A stretch of 31,631 bases of DNA from an uncultured Rothia sp. (GTDB lineage Bacteria > Actinomycetota > Actinomycetes > Actinomycetales > Micrococcaceae). The stretch covers positions 1-31,631 of the forward strand of contig NZ_CAKAPD010000017.1 of NCBI RefSeq assembly GCF_916715725.1, written 5' to 3'. The translations under genes were made by a program, and so were the position numbers. Of the stretch, positions 13,143 through 22,019 are shown piece by piece. The notes beneath the pieces are model-generated. The model was given only the letters and a program-made list of their open reading frames with translations. It had not been told where the DNA came from and did no database searches. Each line of letters opens with the position of its first letter. The first letter of the stretch is position 1.

Positions 13143-15145
13143 CGGGTCAGCTCAGAATCCGTATGCTCAGCGAAGGTCTTAGCCCACGCATCGTAGGAGG
13201 CAACCTCAGCAGCCTTCGCACGGTACTGCTCACGCAGCTTATCCCAGCCGGTCACCAGCTGAACGTGCAACTTAGCGGCCTGAGCCAGCTTCGACTTGAG
13301 CTGCTCGGGGTCGCGGCGGTACCAGAACAGACCGGTACCCTCAGCGTTAGTCGCCAGCGCCGAATCGAACTTCGACAGGGTCCACCAGTTAGTCTCACCG
13401 TAGTTCAACTGAATCTGCGGGTGAGCCTTCGCCTCTTCGCTCACCGGCTTGAACAGCTGACGAGCAACAGTCTTCGCGGTCCACGAAGCAAGCTTCTTGT
13501 AACCGGGGGATGCGAAGGAACGGCGACCACGGAACGGAGGCTTCTTCGTCTGAATAGCCGGGAAGTCATCCACGTTCGGCTTCACCTGAGACTCCGGGTA
13601 CTCCTTAGCCATCGCACGAATCACCGGCAGACGCTGCGAGAGCGAGGGATGCAGGTGATCGGGGCCGGAGAGCAGATCCTCAAGCGCCATCAGGCGGCCA
13701 GCCTCGGTGTAGTACTGCATGGACAGGGTGTGCTTGACGTCCAAGAACAGGGACTCCAGCAACACGCGGCCACCCTTATCGAAGGGCGAGTGCAGCAGCG
13801 CCGTAATGAGGCGGTTGCGCTCGTGGTAGTACGCCTGCCAGCCGACGGAGTCATCCTTATCGGTCCAGGACACGTGCCACACGCCCGCGCCGGGGAAGGA
13901 CACGGTAGCGAAGCCCGCAGCCTTAGCGCGCAGACCGTACTCAGCGTCATCCCACTTCAGGAACAGGGGCAGAGACAGACCAATTTTCTTAATGACGGTG
14001 GTCGGGATGAGGCACATCCACCAGCCGTTGTAGTCCACGTCCACGCGGCGGTGCAGCCACGGGGTGTTACGCAGGTTGTGGTGGCCCAGGTTGTGGCCCA
14101 TCGCCATGTCCTCGTGCGGCTTAGCGTAGAAGTTACGCCACGGGTCAACAACCTCACCGAATGCGTGCAGGACCGAACGGTCAAACATGTCGAACATGTG
14201 CGCACCCACGATGGTGGGTTCCTTGCAGTAGTTCGCGAAGGTCACCATGCGCAGGATCGATTCGGGCTCAACGATGACGTCGTCATCGAGCAGCAGCACG
14301 TAATCGGAGCCGTTGTTGACAGCCTCGAACATGCCGCGCGAGAAACCACCGGAACCGCCCAGGTTGCCCTGGTTGATAATGCGGAACTTACCGGAGAGGG
14401 GCTTGACGACCTCTTCGAAGTCCTCGTGGTCCTGCACCTTCTGGGTGCCCTGATCCACAATCAGGAACTCGTGCACAGCATCGAAAATCTCGGGGCTCTC
14501 ACCCAGAGCACGAATATTGTTGATGCAGTACTCCACCTTGTTCATGGTGGTAATCTGCACGGTCGCCTGACCAGCCTTCACGTCTGCGCGGGGCTCAATG
14601 TCGCCCAGCCAGTTCGCTTCAATCAGCTCAAGGTCGCCGGTGCCAGCCAGGTCGAACCAGTACCAGCCGCCGTCACCGAACGGCGCCAGGGGCAGGGTGA
14701 AGGTGTTGGTCTCCTCGCCGGAGAGCAGCTTCGCATCCACGCGCTGAATCACGCCACGGCCATTGGACTTGTACACAATGACCATGCCCTCGCCGCGAGT
14801 CTGAACGCTCAGAACGACCTTCTTCAGGTCGGTCCAGCGGCGCCAGTACGAGGCGGGGAACGCGTTGAAGTACGTACCGAAAGACAGGCTCTGACCCGCA
14901 TTCACGGTGATGGAGCGGCGGCTGTTCAGGCTGTTCGCGGCATCACGGTTCGCGCTGGCGCTCGACACAGACTGACCGGAGGTGTTCATCGCCTCCGCAA
15001 TGGAGGTGGAAGCGTCACCGTCAATACGGGTGGGCAGCTGAACGCCGGTTGCAACACTCGCGTCCACGTACAGGGGAACAACGTCAGTCTCAACTGCGCT
15101 CGGGAAAATAACCCGCTGCAGGTTCTTCAAAGTCTTATCAGCCAT
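13139..15145 (-). CDS. glfT2: Galactofuranosyltransferase, GlfT2 type
   Basis: The 668-residue protein is close to the length of mycobacterial GlfT2 (about 640), which polymerises galactan from UDP-galactofuranose. An N-terminal beta-rich part (residues 1-190) precedes a GT-A domain: FLIVDQGTQKV, then IINQGNLGGSGGFSRGMFEA, the metal-binding triad LLLDDDVIVEP near residue 285, the WDDAEYGLRAKAAGF motif with the probable catalytic acid near 400, and the conserved His in VWHVSW near 425. A C-terminal helical part follows. It starts two bases after the glf stop. It is probably peripheral at the inner membrane face. Product length and acceptor in this organism are not known; mycolates and arabinan are not implied. 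Confidence 0.93.
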   Translation of the reverse strand: MADKTLKNLQRVIFPSAVETDVVPLYVDASVATGVQLPTRIDGDASTSIAEAMNTSGQSVSSASANRDAANSLNSRRSITVNAGQSLSFGTYFNAFPASYWRRWTDLKKVVLSVQTRGEGMVIVYKSNGRGVIQRVDAKLLSGEETNTFTLPLAPFGDGGWYWFDLAGTGDLELIEANWLGDIEPRADVKAGQATVQITTMNKVEYCINNIRALGESPEIFDAVHEFLIVDQGTQKVQDHEDFEEVVKPLSGKFRIINQGNLGGSGGFSRGMFEAVNNGSDYVLLLDDDVIVEPESILRMVTFANYCKEPTIVGAHMFDMFDRSVLHAFGEVVDPWRNFYAKPHEDMAMGHNLGHHNLRNTPWLHRRVDVDYNGWWMCLIPTTVIKKIGLSLPLFLKWDDAEYGLRAKAAGFATVSFPGAGVWHVSWTDKDDSVGWQAYYHERNRLITALLHSPFDKGGRVLLESLFLDVKHTLSMQYYTEAGRLMALEDLLSGPDHLHPSLSQRLPVIRAMAKEYPESQVKPNVDDFPAIQTKKPPFRGRRSFASPGYKKLASWTAKTVARQLFKPVSEEAKAHPQIQLNYGETNWWTLSKFDSALATNAEGTGLFWYRRDPEQLKSKLAQAAKLHVQLVTGWDKLREQYRAKAAEVASYDAWAKTFAEHTDSELTR

Positions 15146-15147
15146 GG

Positions 15148-16335
15148 TTATGCGTCAACACCACCGGACTCGAGCTTCGCACCGTTAGCGAAGTGCGGGC
15201 GGATCTTGTTGTCGAACATGGACAATGCAGCACCGATAGCCATGTGCATATCCAGGTACTTGTAGGTACCCAGGCGGCCACCGAACAGCACGTTGTTCTC
15301 GCCCTTAGCCAGGTCGCGGTACGCCAGCAACTTCTCACGGTCCACGGAGGTGTTGACCGGGTAGTACGGCTCGTCACCCTTGTTAGCGAAGCGAGAGTAC
15401 TCGCGCATGATGACGGTTGCGTCCTTGGTGTAGTCACGCTCGGGGTGGAAGTGACGGAACTCGTGGATGCGGGTGAACGGAACATCAGCATCGGGGTAGT
15501 TCATCACGGAGCAACCCTGGAAGTCCTCAATCGGCAGGACTTCTTCTTCCAGGTCGATGGTACGCCAGGACAGGTCGCCCTCAGCGTAGTCGAAGTAGCG
15601 GTCAACCGGGCCGGTGTAGACCACGGGAATCTGACCCAGGACGTTCTCACGAGAGTACTGGTGACCGGGCTCGAAGAAGTCAGTGTTCAGGTGCACCTCA
15701 ATGTTCGGGTGCGCCGCCATACGCTCCAGCCATGCAGCGTAGCCGTCAACGGGCAGACCCTCGTACTTGTCGTTGAAGTAGCGGTTGTCGTAGGTGTAGC
15801 GAACCGGCAGGCGGGAAATGATGGATGCGGGCAGCTCTTCCGGCGGGGTCTGCCACTGCTTAGCGGTGTAGTGCTTGATGAACGCCTCGTACAGGGGGCG
15901 ACCAATCAGGGAGATACCCTTATCGTTCAGGTTCTGCGGGTCGGTACCAGCCAGCTCGCCAGCCTGCTCAGCGATGAGCGCCTTTGCCTCTGCGGGAGAG
16001 TAAGCGGCGTTGAAGAACTGGTTGATGGTACCCAGGTTAATGGGCATGGGGTACACGATGCCGTTGTGGCGGGTGTACACGCGGTGTACGTAGTTGGTGA
16101 ACTCGGTGAAACGGTTCACGTACTCCCAGACACGCTCGTTGGAGGTGTGGAACAGGTGCGCACCGTAGCGGTGCACCTCAATACCGGTCTGCTTCTCCTT
16201 CTCGCTGTATGCGTTACCACCGATGTGGGAACGGCGGTCCAGCAGGGCAACCTTCAGGCCCAGCTCAGTGGCAGCCTGTTCTGCGATGGTCAGACCAAAG
16301 AGGCCCGAACCGACTACTACGAGGTCAGCGGTCAA
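15148..16335 (-). CDS. glf: UDP-galactopyranose mutase
   Basis: This flavoenzyme converts UDP-galactopyranose to UDP-galactofuranose, the donor for galactan. The 395-residue protein has the FAD-binding GSGLFGLTIAEQAA near the N-terminus, the RRSHIGGNAYSE motif, and the conserved HRYGAHLFHTS, GIVYPMPINL, YTAKQWQTPPEELP and RYTYDNRYFNDKYEGLP stretches. The TTG at 16335 is preferred because AGGAG lies six bases before it; the frame continues seven codons upstream to a GTG. It is the first gene of glf-glfT2-wzm-wzt, which are coupled by two-base gaps or overlaps. A promoter is proposed at 16477-16504. Confidence 0.97.
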   Translation of the reverse strand: MTADLVVVGSGLFGLTIAEQAATELGLKVALLDRRSHIGGNAYSEKEKQTGIEVHRYGAHLFHTSNERVWEYVNRFTEFTNYVHRVYTRHNGIVYPMPINLGTINQFFNAAYSPAEAKALIAEQAGELAGTDPQNLNDKGISLIGRPLYEAFIKHYTAKQWQTPPEELPASIISRLPVRYTYDNRYFNDKYEGLPVDGYAAWLERMAAHPNIEVHLNTDFFEPGHQYSRENVLGQIPVVYTGPVDRYFDYAEGDLSWRTIDLEEEVLPIEDFQGCSVMNYPDADVPFTRIHEFRHFHPERDYTKDATVIMREYSRFANKGDEPYYPVNTSVDREKLLAYRDLAKGENNVLFGGRLGTYKYLDMHMAIGAALSMFDNKIRPHFANGAKLESGGVDA

Positions 16336-16476
16336 TGTTTTCTCCTGTATTATCACGGCGCACCGCCGCTTCTGCGAGGGCGGTATTCACCTACCAGATT
16401 GGACACATCCGAGGGTTCTCAGTCGCGCCGCAATCCGCACGGGTGGGTGCAAAAAGCCCCTCCCGCGATGGATATA

Positions 16477-16504
16477 GTCATAATCTAAGATACCTGTTTA
16501 TCAA
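16477..16504 (-). promoter_or_regulatory. Candidate promoter of the galactan operon
   Basis: On the minus strand TTGATA (16499-16504) is followed after 16 bases by TATGAC (16477-16482). The leader to the glf start would be about 135 bases. Confidence 0.45.
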
Positions 16505-16939
16505 GCACTACGCATACTTATGACGTGCTTTTAGAGGCTTTTGGACTATTGTTCGCACACTCTTTCCTTGGGTGAATATTCTTCACGAACCCCGAGGTCA
16601 AGCGGGTTCAAGAAAGCTCTTTCTTCTGCGCATTTTTACGGTCCACTTTTGGGGAAGGAATTTTATTTACGGGTAAATATTCACCCCGCTCTTTTTGCTG
16701 CGGTAGTTAGCTGCCGCGTAGACCCGCAGATACAGGGGTGGGTCAGGGCGGGTTGTTCAAGACCCTCATTCACTGCAAGAAGGCACCCCTACCGACACAT
16801 TTGGGGATACACGCTGGCACATACGAGAGGGGGCTGAGGTGGTTTATCCACAACTTTTTGAAAAATAGGACGAAAAATTCAAAAAATACGAACATGTGAG
16901 TTTATATAAAGGTGATTTATTGAGCTTTAATGCTTTTTA
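16505..16939. other. Divergent intergenic region between glf and the FtsK/EccC-like gene
   Basis: It contains no supportable gene. A perfect DnaA box TTATCCACA lies at 16844-16852, followed by an AT-rich tract to 16939. TTTATA/TATATA at about 16911 with TTCAAA upstream may be the promoter of the plus-strand gene. Two matches of GGGTGAATATT/GGTAAATATTCACCC-like sequence (near 16570 and 16672) form a spaced inverted repeat. Confidence 0.4.
16844..16852 (+). promoter_or_regulatory. Perfect DnaA-box sequence upstream of the FtsK/EccC-like gene
   Basis: TTATCCACA matches the consensus exactly and is followed by an AT-rich tract. It is single, so it is not an origin; it could be chance or a DnaA-responsive promoter site. 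Confidence 0.4.
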
Positions 16940-19900
16940 ATGTTTTCTGAGGGTATGACTCTCTTCTTTCTCGACCACCACAACACCACCGACGCGCTCC
17001 CCTACCCCCGCGTACTCCGACTCGACGGCGAGGCGGCACCCAACGGAATACAGCTGCACCCCGGTAGCGCAGACAGCGCAAACCAGCAGGCTCTAGAGCA
17101 GGCGCTCAACCACGCCCTGCAACACTCTGCCCCCGGCGCGCACGCTACAGCACGGGAGGCGACGTTCCAGCTGCGCCCCGCGCACAATCAGGACCCCCTC
17201 GGAGCCTCGGATGCGCAAAATATCCGCATTCCGAACGATTCTCAGCCCCTGAATTCTCAGCCACTGAACGCGCCCGCCGTCAGCCTCCTGCACATTCTGC
17301 GCGGCCCCGACGCGGGCGCAACCTTCCCCATCAGCCGCGGCCGCACCAGCCTCGGCAGGGCGGCTCTAGCTGCCCGCGGAGGGGAACAGCCGCACCATAT
17401 TCACCTGCAGGACCCCTTCCTCAAGCCGGTGCACGGCAGCTTCTACGCCGACAGCTCCGGCATCCGCTGGATTGAGAAGCGCCCCGCCGCAAGCGAAGGT
17501 ATCGAGAAGACACAGGGCGGCAAGAGGGCTCGGGGAGACAGGATGCAGGGCAGCAAGAGGGCACAGGGCACTGAGCCACGCATCCTGCGCTGGAACGAAC
17601 CTTTCCGCCTGGGCTCCTCACTTTGCATGCTCACCTCCCCCAGCGCTGACGGCGAACGCACCGCCGAGAAGGCGAGCACCGCCACCGCTACCCCCGCCAC
17701 TTCCCCCGATTCTTCCTCTGGCGAGCCCGCGCAGACGCTCGCTCCCCTGGGCGATGCCGGCAACCCCTTCGAGCCGGTGGTGGTGAACCCTCCGGCGCCG
17801 CGTAAGCTCAAGCAGATTCTGTTGAGCGTATGCCTGCCAATTGTGGTGGGTCTGATCATCGCGCTGGTGACCGGCATGTGGTTCCTTCTGCTGATGTCTG
17901 CGGCGTCTTCGCTGCTGATGCTTCTGCATTTCTTTGGCGGTCGGGCAGAGAACCGTGCCGCATCGCAGCAGACTCATCAGGCGGCACTGCAGGAGAAGGA
18001 ACGTGCTCTCGCACTGCCGACCGCGGGCGACCTGGCGATTTCGGGCCCCTCTGCCCTGCATGATGCCGTCTACCCGGCTATTGTGCTCGGGTGCGGTCCT
18101 CGCCAGCCCTACCTGCGCGGCCGCAACCTCCCGCTGGGCACGCTGGAGAAGCAGGATGCACCCCACTATCTACCGCTCCCCACCCCGGCTCTCGGTCACT
18201 ATCTGAAGCTGGAGGAGGCGCATCTGCGCGCCTACCTGGTGCAGCTGGTGGCGGGTTATCCAGGTTCGGTGCACGTTCTGCTGGCTGGCGCTGATAGCGC
18301 TGATCAGCAGCGAATCAATCGTCTGATGCAGACTCTGGCGGTGGTGCCGGGCGTGAGCGTGCATTGTCTGCCGGGTGCGCAGCAGGAGAAGTATCTGCAG
18401 GCGCTACAGAGCAGCTTGCAGTCGGAGCTTTCCGCATCAGTTCCGCCGCTGATTCTCATGCCCCTGCAAGCGAGCGCTATCTACGCTCCGCTGCTGACCG
18501 CACTGACCTCTGGGACGGTCGCTGAGTCTTCACAGTCCCGTGCGTTCGCCTCCCCGCGTGAGCAGAAGATGAACGCCCCGGCGCTCTGCGTGTTGGGCAA
18601 CGCTGAGGGTGATAGCTCCGCCCACGCACCCGGTGCGCTTTTTGGTGCCGCCTGGATCGAGTGCGCGAGTGAGGGTAGTCACCGTCAGAGCATTCGTTAC
18701 CGCACGCAGGGCTATGCGGCGCCTGCAGTGCAGCCAACCGAGGGTGTCTACCAGGTTCACCCTCTGGCGTGTGAGGGTCTGTGCCAGCACGCCGATGGGC
18801 TCAGCGTTGAGGCGTTCTGTGCCGCTCTTGAGAACCTGTACCGTGCCGGATGCGAGCAGGAGCAGGGCGCGCTCAGTGAGACGCAGGTGCACCAGTCCGC
18901 GCATCTCTTCTCGTCCCTCCAGTTCTCGTCCCTCCAGGCGCAGAGCGCGCGGCAGAAGAACCGCACCGATGACATGGCGGTGGAGTCTGTTCTGCAGCGC
19001 TGGTCCGCTCAGCGTTACGCCTCCGATATTCGCTGCTACCTGGGTATTTCTTCGGGCGGTTCGCTGAATATTGGTCTGTCTGAGCACGGCCCGCACTGGC
19101 TGCTCGGTGGCACGACCGGTGCCGGCAAATCGCAGCTGCTGCGTTCGCTGGTGCTCAGCGCTGCGCTACGTTACCCGCCCGAGCGCCTGGGCCTGATTCT
19201 GGTGGATTTCAAGGGCTCGGCTGGTTTGGGTCCTCTTGCTCAGCTACCGCATGCGCTCAGCGTGTTGAGCAATTTTGATGTGTCCGCGGTGGAGCGTGCG
19301 CTCGAATTTTTACGCGCCGATATTCACCGCCGCGAGGTGGATCTGCAGGCGCTCGGTGTGAACTCCTACCGCGACTACCTGGCGTCCTGCCAGGCGGCGG
19401 GCACCACTCCGCGCTACCCCGAGCTGCTGATTGTGGTGGATGAGTTCCGCATGCTCATCGATTCCATGCCGGACGCTATGGCTGAGCTGATGCGCATTGC
19501 CGCCATTGGTCGCTCGCTGGGCCTGCACCTGGTGTTAGCAACTCAGCGTCCGCAGGGTGCTATTTCGCAGGATATTCGCGCCAATATTGCCACGAGCATT
19601 TGCCTGCGCGTGGCGAGCGCGCAGGATTCCTATAACCTGCTGGAGCATGAGTCTGCGGCGTATATTTCGGCGGCGCATCCGGGTGCCGGGTATGTGCGCC
19701 TGCCGGATGGCCGTTCTCTGCCGTTCCGTGCCCCGCTGGTGGATGCTGTCCCCTCGAGCAACGATGCCCGCCCGGTGCAGGTGTTGGGTCTTGAGGAGGG
19801 CGGCTGGCGTGAGCTGACTGCCGCTTCTGCCGTTCAGACGTTGGGCGGTCATGAGGATGAGCTGCTGATTCGTTCGGCGCAGCAGATTCGTGCGCTCTAT

Positions 19901-21514
19901 GAGCGTGAGTATGAGTCGAAGACTCTTCAGAAGAATGCGGCGGTTCAGGATGACTATTGCCCGATTCCACCGGAGCTTCCCGAGAACACCCCGCTACCCG
20001 TGGTGCAGGCGCCGGTGAGCGAACCGGTTGCGTACGGCATTGACCCGGCGGCTGCCCCGCAGGAACCCGCTGACTCTGGTGCTGCTTCCGAAGGGTATCT
20101 ATTGGGCGAGTTGGAGATTGCCCGCTACGGTGTGCGCCGCCCGATCAGCTGGTCGGGTCAGCAGGCGCTGGCACTGCTGGCGCAGAGTGCCGAACGGGCC
20201 CCGATGCTCTACGGGCTTTTAGCTCAGGCGTTCGCCACCCGCGCGCCGATTGTTCTGCTGACCTCTGACGGTGCGCTCTACCGCGACCTGGAACCCTACG
20301 CTGGCGCTTTTGAATCACTCGTGGGTGCGCAGGAACTTTCGCATCTGCGGTTCTGCCTGGAGCAGCTGCGCACCCCGAACCTGTGGGGTACCGAGGCTTC
20401 CACCCGCCCGCTCATTGTCGTGGACGGCCTGGACAGTTGGCTGGAGGCACTGGTTCGCCAACCCGATACGGAGAACCTGCTCTACGACCTGCTCTCGCAG
20501 GGGTGCCGTCGCGGCTATTCGGTGGTGTTCACCTCCGCATTGAACCCACGCGGTCGTTTCGCCGCTGCGGCGCATTCCACGCTGTTGAGCCGCCGCTTCT
20601 TGGATGCCGATCTGATGCGTTCAACGAGCAAGGACTACCCCACTCCGGCGCAGAGCCACTACTGCGTGGAGGGCGCCATCAATGAGGAGTTGATTGGGGA
20701 TCAGCCGCTGAGCGCTTCGATTCTTTCGCCCTGCGTTGCGGGTTTCCAGGAGCTGGTTCAGGTTCTGCGGGGTAACGCCGCGAGCGCTTCTAACGGGTCA
20801 AACACTCACCCCGGCACTCTACTGCGGCAGTTCCCCGAGTACTATCGCATGCCCTCGACCGAGTACGTGACCGTCGCCCACGCCGCCTGCAATCCGGAGG
20901 GCGCTAAGCTCTTGGTTGCCTTTGACCGCCGGCAGATGCCGGTGTGGTTGAGCGCCCCAGCTGGCGCGGTAGTTCCGTTGCAGGGCTCCCGGTCGGCGGG
21001 TAAAAGCACCCTGCTGGAGAGCATTGCTCAGCTCAACCCGCAGCTGGATACCTTCGTCCTTGAGGGTGCTGGCGGCGCTACGGGTGAGCCGCCGAGCGTG
21101 GAGCGTACCCGTGCGCTCCTGGACTCGGTGAAGAACCCCGCGCGCACGCTCGTGTTCGTCGATGACCTGCAGTATCTCTCCCCCGCCGTTCAGCAGCTAC
21201 TTCTGGAGCGTCGCGGTGAGTTCCGCGCCATGCTGGTCGCCTACACACCCTGGCCGAGGCGCACCTCCTCACCCCTGCTGGCTGCGCTCATGGGATGCTC
21301 ACGTGCACTTCTGCTCGCACCCGCATCCTTGGCGGATGCCGACATGTGCACGGTGACCGCGCTACCGCTGGATCGATTCACGCAGGGCGAGCAGCCCGCC
21401 GGTCGCCTCGTGGTGGTGGATGGCGCCTCCGTGTGCGCGGCGCAGGTTCCCCTGGCGCTGACCACGGCTGCACAGGTTGCAGCAGCCGTGCAGAAGGTGC
21501 CGGCAGGGGTCTAA
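16940..21514 (+). CDS. FtsK/SpoIIIE family ATPase of EccC/EssC type with FHA-like N-terminal region
   Basis: The protein has 1524 residues. Residues 112-180 look like an FHA domain (LLHILRGPDAGATFPISRGRTSLGR..HIHLQDPFLKPVHGSF). Two transmembrane helices follow near 290-335 (ILLSVCLPIVVGLIIALVTG, MWFLLLMSAASSLLMLLHFFGG). The first ATPase domain is intact: Walker A GGTTGAGKS near 724, LILVDFKGSAGLGPL, Walker B LLIVVDEF, and LATQRPQGAISQDIRANI. A second ATPase-like domain lacks a Walker A; a third has GSRSAGKSTLL near 1350 and TLVFVDDLQYLS. This layout is that of type VII secretion motor proteins, but no WXG100 substrate or other Ecc/Ess gene is in the window. The start is uncertain: no clear ribosome site precedes the first ATG, and ATG at 16955 is an alternative. 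Confidence 0.85.
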   Translation: MFSEGMTLFFLDHHNTTDALPYPRVLRLDGEAAPNGIQLHPGSADSANQQALEQALNHALQHSAPGAHATAREATFQLRPAHNQDPLGASDAQNIRIPNDSQPLNSQPLNAPAVSLLHILRGPDAGATFPISRGRTSLGRAALAARGGEQPHHIHLQDPFLKPVHGSFYADSSGIRWIEKRPAASEGIEKTQGGKRARGDRMQGSKRAQGTEPRILRWNEPFRLGSSLCMLTSPSADGERTAEKASTATATPATSPDSSSGEPAQTLAPLGDAGNPFEPVVVNPPAPRKLKQILLSVCLPIVVGLIIALVTGMWFLLLMSAASSLLMLLHFFGGRAENRAASQQTHQAALQEKERALALPTAGDLAISGPSALHDAVYPAIVLGCGPRQPYLRGRNLPLGTLEKQDAPHYLPLPTPALGHYLKLEEAHLRAYLVQLVAGYPGSVHVLLAGADSADQQRINRLMQTLAVVPGVSVHCLPGAQQEKYLQALQSSLQSELSASVPPLILMPLQASAIYAPLLTALTSGTVAESSQSRAFASPREQKMNAPALCVLGNAEGDSSAHAPGALFGAAWIECASEGSHRQSIRYRTQGYAAPAVQPTEGVYQVHPLACEGLCQHADGLSVEAFCAALENLYRAGCEQEQGALSETQVHQSAHLFSSLQFSSLQAQSARQKNRTDDMAVESVLQRWSAQRYASDIRCYLGISSGGSLNIGLSEHGPHWLLGGTTGAGKSQLLRSLVLSAALRYPPERLGLILVDFKGSAGLGPLAQLPHALSVLSNFDVSAVERALEFLRADIHRREVDLQALGVNSYRDYLASCQAAGTTPRYPELLIVVDEFRMLIDSMPDAMAELMRIAAIGRSLGLHLVLATQRPQGAISQDIRANIATSICLRVASAQDSYNLLEHESAAYISAAHPGAGYVRLPDGRSLPFRAPLVDAVPSSNDARPVQVLGLEEGGWRELTAASAVQTLGGHEDELLIRSAQQIRALYEREYESKTLQKNAAVQDDYCPIPPELPENTPLPVVQAPVSEPVAYGIDPAAAPQEPADSGAASEGYLLGELEIARYGVRRPISWSGQQALALLAQSAERAPMLYGLLAQAFATRAPIVLLTSDGALYRDLEPYAGAFESLVGAQELSHLRFCLEQLRTPNLWGTEASTRPLIVVDGLDSWLEALVRQPDTENLLYDLLSQGCRRGYSVVFTSALNPRGRFAAAAHSTLLSRRFLDADLMRSTSKDYPTPAQSHYCVEGAINEELIGDQPLSASILSPCVAGFQELVQVLRGNAASASNGSNTHPGTLLRQFPEYYRMPSTEYVTVAHAACNPEGAKLLVAFDRRQMPVWLSAPAGAVVPLQGSRSAGKSTLLESIAQLNPQLDTFVLEGAGGATGEPPSVERTRALLDSVKNPARTLVFVDDLQYLSPAVQQLLLERRGEFRAMLVAYTPWPRRTSSPLLAALMGCSRALLLAPASLADADMCTVTALPLDRFTQGEQPAGRLVVVDGASVCAAQVPLALTTAAQVAAAVQKVPAGV

Positions 21515-21515
21515 A

Positions 21516-21575
21516 GTTGAGCGGTCTAGAGCTGAGCGCTCTAGAACCGAGCCAGCTAGGGTTTTACGCGCTAGA
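21516..21575. repeat. 15-bp tandem repeats directly after the FtsK/EccC-like stop, with hairpin
   Basis: Units begin at 21516, 21531 and 21546, with a more degenerate fourth at 21561; the core is GAGCG(C/G)TCTAGA. Units one and two form a perfect hairpin (21525-21545, arms TCTAGAGC and GCTCTAGA, five-base loop), which may act as a terminator between the convergent genes, although the T-run is short. Confidence 0.6.
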
Positions 21576-21578
21576 GGT

Positions 21579-22019
21579 TTAGCGGCGTCGGCGACTGTAC
21601 TTCTCCGCCTCTTCGCCCGACGCCTCGGTGACCGCCTCAATATAGCGGCGGCTGCTGGGCATGAGCACGAAGATGAATGCAACCGCCGCGCCAATAACAC
21701 CCGCAATCGTGATGGACTGGCCAATGTTCAGGCCGTAAGCGCTCACGTTCATGACGAGGGTGCTTGCGGTGACCCACAGGGCGCAGAGGGTAATCAGGAT
21801 CATGGGCAGGCGCGAACCGAAGCGACCGCGGTAGAAACGCAGGCCGAAGTAGGTCATGCCCGCAGCGATGAGCACCTGGAGTACGCCGCCCACAATCGCC
21901 TGCGCGGTGGACATACCGCTGACGATAAAGGGGTAGAGGATACCGCGAATCAGGATGTATGCCGCGAAGGTTTCGGTCAGGGCGAATGCGTAGATGACGT
22001 TGAACGGGCGTGACGGCAC
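21579..22019 (-). CDS. Four-helix membrane protein of unknown function
   Basis: The protein has 146 residues. Four hydrophobic segments are seen at about residues 8-32 (IYAFALTETFAAYILIRGILYPFIV), 37-60 (AQAIVGGVLQVLIAAGMTYFGL), 70-92 (LPMILITLCALWVTASTLVM) and 98-120 (IGQSITIAGVIGAAVAFIFVLM). The C-terminus is charged and basic (EEAEKYSRRRR). No family motif is recognised. It is convergent with the FtsK/EccC-like gene and appears monocistronic. A possible ribosome site (GAGG) lies about six to eight bases upstream. A functional link to the neighbouring ATPase is only positional. Confidence 0.75.
   Translation of the reverse strand: MPSRPFNVIYAFALTETFAAYILIRGILYPFIVSGMSTAQAIVGGVLQVLIAAGMTYFGLRFYRGRFGSRLPMILITLCALWVTASTLVMNVSAYGLNIGQSITIAGVIGAAVAFIFVLMPSSRRYIEAVTEASGEEAEKYSRRRR

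Noticed and set aside
13163..15265. Long plus-strand open frame of 700 codons
   Set aside because: It is the antisense shadow of the glfT2-like gene, is rich in Val/Leu/His/Arg without domains, and has no ribosome site; high-GC codon bias explains it.
15193..16488. Plus-strand open frame of 431 codons
   Set aside because: Antisense to glf, whose protein is unmistakable; no motif in the shadow.
16844..16939. Replication origin
   Set aside because: Only one DnaA box is present, with no dnaA, dnaN or parAB genes near.
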